64,000 nt of DNA from Dryococelus australis (Eukaryota > Arthropoda > Insecta > Phasmatodea > Phasmatidae), in the NCBI GenBank assembly GCA_029891345.1, contig CM057009.1:229360620-229424619 (forward strand). Direction: 5' to 3'. The notes under the pieces were generated by a model. That model was not told the origin of the DNA. It did no database searches and saw only the letters and a list, made by a program, of their open reading frames with translations. Within the stretch, counting starts at the first letter, position 1; each line of letters begins with the position of its first letter. The translations under genes and the position numbers were made by a program. Shown piece after piece: positions 55,441 through 64,000 of the stretch.

Positions 55441-56765
55441 CTCTTGAAATGAAGTTCCATTTATGTTTTATTTACGTACACTTTACGGCAGTTTGTATGC
55501 ACTTTACTACCAGCAGTCACAGTAATAGTGTCACCTCTCTGCGCACTTGCTGCATTTATTCCATCTGCGTCCTTTTTGTCAAATCTGGACTACATCATAT
55601 CCATTACCCACTTGGATACGAGAAATTGGACAAGTTTCGTCAGCACTGAATGCACGCACTTTTAACTTGGAACAGTCAATATAAATAATGTAAATAGAAA
55701 CCCTATTTACTAAATTATTGTATGTATTATTAGTGCCTTTACAAAATAATCAAACATGCAAATAGCCAGCAAACAACAGGTACATATCCGATTAATAACA
55801 GCCCATTCTTAATGATTAAGATTTCATCTAGAACACAATATTGAAATGTTGGTGGTGAATTCTAAATTGAAAGTATTTAACTTGACTTCATTTAATTTCT
55901 TGGGTCCATAAATATGTAGTTATACCTTCCAAGGTGGAATACTTTTTGAGATAAAAAACTCTTCAGCTCACGATAGCCTCCTTGGACGCCATCTCGAAAA
56001 AAACAACGTCTCAAGGTCACAGAAAACTATACTTGTACTACATTTTTGACCATAGGCCTAGGTGCCGAAATCAATTTAGAAACCTTTTGTATCAATTTTT
56101 TTTTTGCATTTCGGCTATGATTTTTCATATATTGACCCGTCTACTCACGATTTTGAAAATATTGATGCGTATATGTGTCGAAGAATCATGAGAAGTTAAC
56201 TACCGTGTTTGTGTTAGGTTTACTCATAAATTATGACTATTTTCTTTCACAACGCACACAACCAATAAATACGCAGAAATTATCTTATCTGGAAAATCTC
56301 GCAACATTGCATTTATTTCGCTAAGAACTTAAAAGTCTTGAATATACGAAGAATCTTTAATTATTGGCTTTATATAGGCTTATCATTACACTAGTCACTA
56401 TGCAAAAAAAATTCTCAGTGGAATAAATCGTTCATGTTTTAGTTCTAAACCTGTAAAAACTGTTGCGTACAGAAGTTTTTGATTAGCTTGTTGTGTGTTT
56501 AATGTATGTTCTTGACTTCTTTTAACTATACCTATTACTGAAAAGGACCAGAGAGAAACAAGGCTTGCTGAGAACAAGCCTGATCTGTAACACATTCGGT
56601 ATGAGGTCTATTATTTTATTATAATAAAACGTTTTTCTTTAGAATTCGTAGGCGTTTGTTAAAATAAAATACCGCGAATGGTATATGTTGCGCGGTCAGA
56701 GTAAAGTTGTTACTGTATGCTAATTGCATACGGCCTTACATCTTTATCCAAATGTGCAAGACTCG
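55441..56765. other. AT-rich stretch, no gene recognised
   Basis: Nothing supported, apart from an A23 run at 56770-56792 beginning the next repeat. The frame at 55982-56191 is unassigned. Confidence 0.45.
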
Positions 56766-56769
56766 TAGT

Positions 56770-58595
56770 AAAAAAAAAAAAAAAAAAAAAAATTTACCGA
56801 TAGCTTTCCTCTACATCGGTGGAAATAAATTTTAATGAAGTTCCCTAAAGCTTAGATGGTAGGTAGGCGTTGATGTCTCATTGACAGCAATATCATTAAA
56901 GATGAACTCAGAAAGATCTGAAACAGTACCAAGGCAATTAAAATACACGAGGAACTTACCCTGGATTAGAATTCAGAAAAACTCGTGAAATTAAGATAGT
57001 TGCTATCAACTGTATCACGGAGGTAGGATTCGCAGCATTCAATCATATCAAAATATTTATATGGCCGCACTTTTTTAAAATCATCATTGTCCCCATTTAA
57101 ATAATGTAATTTTGCATGGCCTTTTGCAGGTGTGCAAAATTTGGTGGGAATTAGTTGAATTATTCCGAAAATATGTAAAATGTTCTATTTACTCACCTGA
57201 CACTTCTTTGCAAAAAAATCGGGCAAAGGAGGTTCTCTGTATTCATAATTAATACTCTTTGCGTACAAAATTTTGTTGAATTTTGTTGAAACTATTGATA
57301 GATATAATAAATTATTCCAATTTATTTATATAAATCCCATTAAAAGATGCCTGCTGCACATAACACATGTTATTTTACATATCCTACTGTAGCAATACTT
57401 GCGTGAAATGTTGGTATAAATCGGTTGATTGGTCCTCGAGATATGACATTAAACATCCATTGTTCGAGTGAAGATTTTCATAAATGGAGGACAAAAATGT
57501 ATGCATTAGCACATTCGATGATTGCCATGGATACAATATACAAAGTTAAATTGAAAATATGTGTATCTGACACTTTAAAAGTTTATCAGTTTACAAGGCG
57601 TGCCATAGTGCTACTTGTTTGCCAAATTTGGTAGAAATCGGTTGTTTATTCGGAGATATCGCGTAATTTTAATTTATCACATGATAATATTTTACAAACT
57701 GGTGGACAAAAGAGATTTTGTATGATACATTAGATGGTTGTAATATATACCGCCAGCATACAAAGTTTCATTGAAATTAATTACATTGTTTTGTAACGAT
57801 TAAGCATATAAAATTAAAATAGCTATGAAAATTTGAAAATACGTGTCTGGCATACCTAAGACACATAATTTGACATAACCTACCACAGTACTCGGCATAC
57901 TTGCTTGCCATGTTTGGTAGGAATCGGTCAGTTTTTTCTCAAGTTATTACACAAAAAACTTAATTTATTCATGTAATGTTATTTTACAAAATGGCTTGCA
58001 AAATTGGCTGTTGTTTGATTTATATGACGATTGTAATAGATAGTGTCAACATATAAAATTTGGTTGTTTATAATATAAAATTTGGTTGAATACGGTAGTT
58101 TCACCAAATAAACATAAAAACAAACTGTTTGGTCACCATTTTGAAAATAATTGCCTGATAAGTTTAATTATTAACGTTTATCTGGCATGTCATAGTATTA
58201 CTTACGTGCTAAATTTCGTGAAAATTCGTTGAGTAGTTATCGAGATATAACATACAAACTTTATTTTTCTTGTGGCGCTATCTTCCAAAATGTTGTACCA
58301 ACATCAATATTCACCTCGGTATTCAATGCTTACACCTTGCCTTGTCAGCATACAAAATTTGGTTTTAATCGGTGGAATGGTTTTCGAGATATGACATATC
58401 ACAGTATTTTTAATGGTCACCATTTTGAAAGAAAGTGTCCAGTGTCGTCACAATATATAACAGTCAGGTGAACTTATTTAGTAATATATGTGTACCGAGT
58501 TTCGTGTTATTCGGTTCACGCGTTCAAAAATTGAAAGGGACACATTCACACACAGTAACTAAATACACACACACAGGTAATCTATTAGAAAACAT
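56770..58595 (-). repeat. Family R repeat, copy 3, inverted, with tail module
   Basis: 58590-57100 matches copies 1 and 2 on the opposite strand (tttcaatttttgaacgcgtg, ctcggtacacatatattac, then module after module of 'aaaatggtgacc' and 'tatctcgaaaaccat'). It continues into a tail, 57050-56797, with taccatctaagctt, aatgagacatcaac and acctccgtga words shared with 61330-61560. It ends at an A23 run (T on this strand). This shows the family has a defined tail and a homopolymer end. Confidence 0.75.
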
Positions 58596-59415
58596 TAGTT
58601 TCGCTATTTATTGTGTATGACGAAGAGAAAATATCAATCACTCCCTATTATCAGTCAATATAAAGCTGAAGTACCAATTGTTTATGTCCGAAGAATAATA
58701 TTATTTGAGGAACATTCTCTGCATTCAAAAGGTAAAAAGATCCAAAATGTGATATTAACTACTAGTGTTATGTACATCAGGTATACAAGTGTGATTTAAA
58801 TTGTTACCTCGTACTAAATACAAACGTAATTACTTTGGTGTAGTGGATATTATTTGTATTTACTTGTATTTAACTCACACAATTAATACTGTATAATATT
58901 TTAATAAATTTTAAAAATTTAATTTTATATAATTTTTTTTTTAGTATGTCACATTTTATTATGTTCTAATTGTTATAAGACACTTTTAACAAAATGGCTG
59001 TATTTATACGATGTTAGATTACCATTCAAAAATAAGACATTTAATAAATCTCGTTCTTCATGTACGAATAAGTTTCGTTAAATTTTTGAAACAAACAATT
59101 ATAAATTTCGAATCGTCTTTACTACCTCATTTGTCGGGTGTCCAACTAAAAATTAGATAATGGACTGACTTGTGAGAATTCTGTGTGACTCATTTGAGGT
59201 TATTCTGTAATTCGAGGATGCATGTAATTGAGTGACATTCGTAAGTGGACAGGAATTTTTTCATATACACCGTGAAGAACTATACTTCAATAAAAAAATC
59301 TCCAAGTAAACAAATTCCGAATACCACACAATCCGAGGTTAAATGAACTACACTCACGCGTACATACCTAAGATGCGTAAAACGGAAACCATCCAATCAA
59401 CAATATGGGTCTGAG
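58596..59415. other. AT-rich stretch, no gene recognised
   Basis: Nothing supported. Confidence 0.4.
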
Positions 59416-59418
59416 GTG

Positions 59419-59620
59419 AAGTGTTAGGAAATACAACTGGTCACGAAATTTTTTCGCGAAAATCGGGTTACCTAGGTATGAGTAATTTTCAAAGACAGCT
59501 GCAAAGTTGAACTGATACGACAATGTTGCTAGGAATTCAAATCCAGGTACAAAATAAAAAAGTAGGGATAAGTATTTTTCGCGAAAATATTTCAAGACCA
59601 GTTGTACTCCAAAACACTTT
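59419..59620. mobile_element. Small inverted-repeat element (MITE-like)
   Basis: 59419-59466 (aagtgtt, aaatacaactggtc, cgaaattttttcgcgaaaat) pairs with 59570-59620 (atttttcgcgaaaatatttc, gaccagttgta, aacactt) inverted. Arms are about 48 bp with a 100-bp centre. It has no coding capacity; the target duplication is not obvious. A related ttcgcgaaaa word recurs at 59835. Confidence 0.6.
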
Positions 59621-60975
59621 TGTTCAAATGCACTTTCGTGGCTGGATGGTTTTAAATGTCGCGTGTCCCAAGTGTCTGCCCGCGAATCATGTACGTTCAG
59701 TATCGGGGTATTTTATTACGACTGGCCCAGTCAAATAAGAACATGTCTTCTCACGTAGACACCGGCCGATAACCAAAGGAAGTCGTGGTTATGGACATTG
59801 AAGGATATTGAAGTATAGCATGGCCATAAATCATTTCGCGAAAAACACCTGTCCCTAACAATGTATGCATTTTAATATTTGTGTAGAAATACACCATCAC
59901 GATATTAATAACATATGTGTGCATTTTTATCGCTACTGTATCGCGGTATTAAAATCATCGCGCCCCTTGAACAACGAAAGTTTACTGTACAAATTCACCA
60001 TGAAAATACACACGAGTGCCATTTTTTAATTGCCATACTTGAGCAAACTTATACTAAAAAAGTGTTAATATAATTGAGTTACTTATGTTTACAGCATGAG
60101 TAATTTTACATGTGAGTAAAGCTACGTTGACAAATGTGATTTTACAATTGTCACCCTCCAGAAAATTTAGGTTGAAAAAATTTAATGGAAGCATTATTTT
60201 AACATATGAGTATAGGCTAACACGAACCTGTCTGTTCAGATCTTCACAGAGATACTTCAACGTTATTTATACAAACATCTGAATTTAATTGTATTAAGTC
60301 GTTTTAGTATAGTAACATAACATTAATTCGTTAAACCCGTATTAATATACAACCATGTGCGATTGGCTGGATGCAAGACGAGCGAATTATTTGAACAACC
60401 ACTAATAATGTCGTTCACGATCTCATGCACTCTTTTTTCATTCATAATATATAGTCCATTCAGAGTTACTTCAAACTTTCCTGAAGCCCTGCTAAAGTTC
60501 TACTTCCAGGATAATTCTCTGCCTCATGCGATCACAGCTTAACCCAGCCTAGAAAGTGACACCTAAGAGACAGCGCATCGCGTTCGTGTGCACTCAGTTT
60601 AATGTAATAATTTGATAAGAACGACTTCTTACTACGCAGTACCAATGCACATCCTCCCTGTACTTATGTATTTTAGTTATAAACGAAATAATACGGTTTA
60701 CAGATAAAATATAGTAAAAAGTTCGATTGAACAAGAAAATTATTTTATGTTAACAAAAGATTAATAAACGCTTGTGATACATGGCATTATTTAGTAAACC
60801 ACCAATCATGTCATACATGGGGTGATTTTTCATAGGTTTAGTTCAAAAAGTGTGAAGAAACCGCGAACAAAGTATAATCATAAACCTATTATTACGTTGA
60901 ACGGTCAGACCATAAGCGCGGGACTTGGACAGGTAGTTGAAGAGAGCTACAGAAGTCATGTAAAGTTACATGATT
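59621..60975. other. No gene recognised
   Basis: Nothing supported; short open frames of 61-71 codons match no family. Confidence 0.4.
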
Positions 60976-60979
60976 TAAA

Positions 60980-61560
60980 TATGACCAGATATTGATTTTC
61001 AAAATGGTGGCGATATAAATATTTAGACATGTTTGGCGTATCTATTTAACAATTTAACCAAATGCAATCAGAATTTCTTGCTAATAGTATCTATTGGAAA
61101 CCCCTATACAGAAACTCTTTTTGGGCAGTTTTTATAAGACATCGCTGTTTAAAAATTACAGGTTTTATGCCATTTCTCGGAAACCAATCAACAGATATTT
61201 CCACTAATTTTTTTTACATAAGTGGCGTTATGGAAGTCCGTGTAAACTTATGTGTTTTTAGTGGCTCAGACACTTAATTTCAAAATTATTGCCATTTAAA
61301 TACACCAGGTTAGTGGACCCAATCATTCAAAACTATTGATTGATTACGTCCGAATTTGATGCTCCGAATCTCACCTCCGTGAAGCAGTTGATTGCACGCT
61401 AGCTCAATTTTAAGAGTTTTTCAATTTTTTTAATCCCGGTTTCTTTATCACTGATGACATTGCTGTCAATGAGACGTCAACGCATACCTGACATCTAAGC
61501 TTCTAAGAAATTCGCTAAAACTTATTTTTACCAATGTAAATAAGTTATCAGTAATTTCTT
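60980..61560 (+). repeat. Family R repeat, copy 4 with tail
   Basis: One module (aaaatggtggcgatataa, tatgccatttctcggaaaccaatcaac, cataagtggcgtt) followed by the tail (ccgaatctcacctccgtga, tgacattgctgtcaatgagacgtcaac, gacatctaagctt, ttttaccaatgtaaa). The tail is collinear with 57050-56797 inverted. Confidence 0.75.
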
Positions 61561-62020
61561 GTTAGTACTAACAAATACTGCGAGATAAATAATTGAAAAC
61601 AGGTAACCTGAAAATAATAGTTATTGTGTGTCTGATTAGAGTGAGGAAGATTGTGGTTTTCAATTTGGGCGAGACATTTCCATTTTTTAGTTGTTTTAAA
61701 TTATAAGTTAGTATGTATAATTTACAAATAAGTAACCTACTTCCGATTAACCTAACAGCATAAGTGTGGGAATGTATTGGGCTAATATGTATTGCTGTAT
61801 GTACAATTGTAGTTTCCGTGTTTTCATTTTTAAACATTGTAACATATATTAGATTTTTTATATATCCAATTATTACACGACACCATTATTCAAAATTCCA
61901 AGTTGCTTTACATTGTCATTAAATACCACAGCATCTAAAATATGATTTCCAGTTTAAAGAACTCATACTTTTTTAGGTTTGTCGTGGTTGACAAAATGTT
62001 ATTCTATTAACATTCCATCC
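61561..62020. other. AT-rich stretch, no gene recognised
   Basis: Nothing supported; the 89-codon minus-strand frame at 61837-61568 is unassigned. Confidence 0.4.
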
Positions 62021-62026
62021 ATCCCC

Positions 62027-62300
62027 GGGGCCACAGTGACTGAGCGGTTAGACAACTCGCCTCTCACCAAGGCGAGCGGAGCTCAATTCCCGGCCGGGTC
62101 ACTACAGGATTTTTGCAAGTGGGAATCTTGCCCGAAGTTGCCTCTGGTCGTCGGGCTTTCCCGTGGATCTCCCGTTTCCTTCGCCCTAGCATTCTGGTGC
62201 TGCTCATACATTCTCATCTAATTTCACCATCATCGTCTCCCATGAACTCATTGTTAAGTGCCGACAAAATTTCTCCACTCAAAATGATCCCCCCCCCCCC
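62027..62300 (+). mobile_element. tRNA-derived SINE, close to the 10.8-kb copy
   Basis: A box gtgactgagcgg (62035-62046) and B box gagctcaattccc (62078-62090). The body (gcaagtgggaatcttgcccg, gtcgtcgggctttcccgtgg, ttgttaagtgcc) follows the 10.8-kb copy word for word over about 240 bp. It ends near a C13 run (62289-62301). No target duplication was found. This pair is the best basis for a family consensus. Confidence 0.85.
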
Positions 62301-62984
62301 CTCCTTCACACGACGCGAGTCAGCCTTTTTAGAAGTTGTATGTAGCACATCCATAATTCTCGATGTTGTTTCACCTAAACGAAATCTTTTCATTTACGTT
62401 GGTCTTATATAAGTTTGATACCATCGAGCTCATTATTTTATGCCTCTATTATAATAACATGGAAGTTGGCTCCTCTCGTATGCACGATGTGTGTTTAAAT
62501 ACTCATGATATAACATTCTTTCGTATCTATAGTTTTGGCATTATTTTCCACCAAAAATCATAATTTTATATTGTTTCTGTTATGTATGGATAAAAAAAGA
62601 CCTATAGAAATGAAGATTTATGTATTGATATTTAATGTAATATGCTACTTAATGATATACTTATAAATTACCCAAAATAAAAGTTATATTTTTAAAAGGT
62701 TGAATTACAAGTAAATATTAGCATATTTAATTCCAGGAAACTGATTTTCTTTTCAAAATTTAATTGACCAGTAATTTTTTTTAATTGGTAAATGTTTTCT
62801 CTTTTTTTATCACTTTTGTTTCACTTTAGTTAGCAATTCGGTTTTTCCTATTGAAACATCACAAAAAATGTTAAGAAGAAATGACTCAGAATGGCAGTTA
62901 GGCCTATGCAATTATTATTATTAAGTTTGATAAACTATATAGGTTTCTTCACTGCTGCAGATATCACAAAAATTTAACAGAAAA
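62301..62984. other. AT-rich stretch, no gene recognised
   Basis: Nothing supported. Confidence 0.4.
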
Positions 62985-64000
62985 AAAAACCACATATAAA
63001 ACAAGAAACATGCTAAAAAAACAATCAATTTAAACAAGAAGACTACATTAGATGCTAACAAAATAAAGCACAACACAGATCAATGGAAACCACTCGTCAA
63101 CACCAATATAGAAACCAACAAAGCACAGAAAATCCTAATAAACAATCAGAATACAAAATAGTGCAAAAACGATACAGTAGAAACCAATGGAATCGACTTG
63201 AATGTAACAAAAACCCACAGACACCAGTGGAACACAATGAAGCCAAAGAAACCCACTAGAATACAACAGAAAGAATAAAACTACACCACTACAAAACCCA
63301 ATGGAAATTTTTATAATACAACCGAAACAAACTGACTACAACGCAACAGAAACTAACCAAACACAGCAGAATTCAATATAAACAATCTTAATAAAATAGA
63401 ATCCAAAAGATTATGGCACACAACAAAACAAAACAGATACCAACAAACCACAGCAGAAAGAAATAAAACACAGCAGAATCCAACGGAACACAGGAGAAAG
63501 AAACAGAACACAACATTACACTATGGAAAACTATTAAAGCCACTACAGCATAATAGACACCAATAGCACACAACATAAATAGTGGAAACCACTAAAATAA
63601 AAACAGAAAACAACTAAGCTTACGACAATAGAAACCAACAAAACACAATAGAAACCAACAATACCTGGTAGGAACCAATAAAACGCAATTAAAATTAATT
63701 CGAACCAATAGAATATAACAGAAACAAATTGGTTACAGCACAATATAAACCCACAAAATTCAACGGGAACCCATGTAAACCACTAGAATGCAAACAGAAA
63801 CTAACTGGCCACAACACAACAAAAACCAAAAACCCAACAATAACCAATGGAAACCACTAAATCACAACAGAAACAAATTGCACAATAGGAACCAACAAAA
63901 CACAACAGAAACCAGTGGAAACTATTAGAATACAACAGAAACAAAATGGCTTCAGCAGGATAGAAACTATAGAAACACAACATAAACAAATGGAAACCAC
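62985..64000. repeat. AC/A-rich minisatellite, runs off the window end
   Basis: Degenerate units of the type acacaacagaaaccaa-(t/a)-ggaaaccactaaa repeat without a strict period to the last base. The minus strand is therefore T/G-rich and open for 62-66 codons in places, giving hydrophobic false ORFs. The left edge is near 62985; the right end is outside the window. Confidence 0.85.

Noticed and set aside
63388..63989. Minus-strand hydrophobic frames resembling membrane proteins
   Set aside because: They are the T/G-rich strand of an AC-rich minisatellite.

Overview
This window looks like repeat-dense, AT-rich nuclear DNA from a large arthropod genome. A polyneopteran-type insect fits best, but the species cannot be named from the sequence. 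The grounds are non-bacterial gene density, tRNA-derived SINEs, a decayed PIF/Harbinger transposon with a separate MADF/BESS-type partner gene, decayed Ty3/gypsy and LINE reverse transcriptases, a TTAA-flanked piggyBac-like MITE and several families of long inverted repeats. I found no confident host protein-coding gene, rRNA or functional tRNA. Almost every recognisable coding stretch belongs to a broken mobile element.

Layout. 1-5 kb: AT-rich DNA with two GC-rich blocks (1.13-1.42 and 2.1-2.54 kb) and a tRNA-like fragment at 3.9 kb. 5.04-7.5 kb: decayed Ty3/gypsy element, plus strand. 7.8-8.3 kb: a tandem repeat of about 200 bp. 9.3-9.7 kb: a perfect 26-bp palindrome beside a nested hairpin. 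10.78-11.03 kb: a SINE with a 10-bp target duplication. 11.6-13.05 kb: a 1.46-kb inverted repeat with a tRNA-like segment in each arm. 13.0-14.8 kb: divergent Harbinger pair. 17.44-26.44 kb: a 9.0-kb element (P1) with long terminal inverted repeats, AGTAG termini and a perfect 6-bp target duplication. 29.1-29.6 and 47.0-47.4 kb: LINE RT fragments. 30.75-32.39 kb: decayed gypsy integrase, minus strand, cut by a second P-family terminus (P3) at 32,390. 35.0-37.3 kb: a 119-bp array followed by longer tandem units. 40.0-40.3 kb: piggyBac-like MITE. 42.41-44.63 kb: a 2.2-kb P-family element (P2) inserted into another repeat family. 45.1-46.5 kb: decayed zinc-finger gene related to the one in P1. 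49.8-50.1 kb: eight 38-bp units carrying a tRNA D-arm/A-box-like motif. 53.2-55.4 kb: a decayed large ORF of an uncharacterised repetitive protein family. 41.6, 47.6, 56.8-58.6 and 61.0-61.6 kb: copies of a long modular repeat (family R) in both orientations. 63-64 kb: a minisatellite running off the window end.

The most unusual object is the P family. Its members share AGTAGTAGG-type termini, long inverted repeats dense in AGGTCA nuclear-receptor half-sites and 5-6-bp target duplications. In P1 the interior holds two inverted copies of a gene module with an acidic ORF and a zinc-finger ORF, with a TATA/initiator-bearing spacer between them. These traits recall Polinton/Maverick elements, but no polymerase, integrase, ATPase or capsid gene is visible. 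I treat P as a non-autonomous or novel family rather than a confirmed Polinton.
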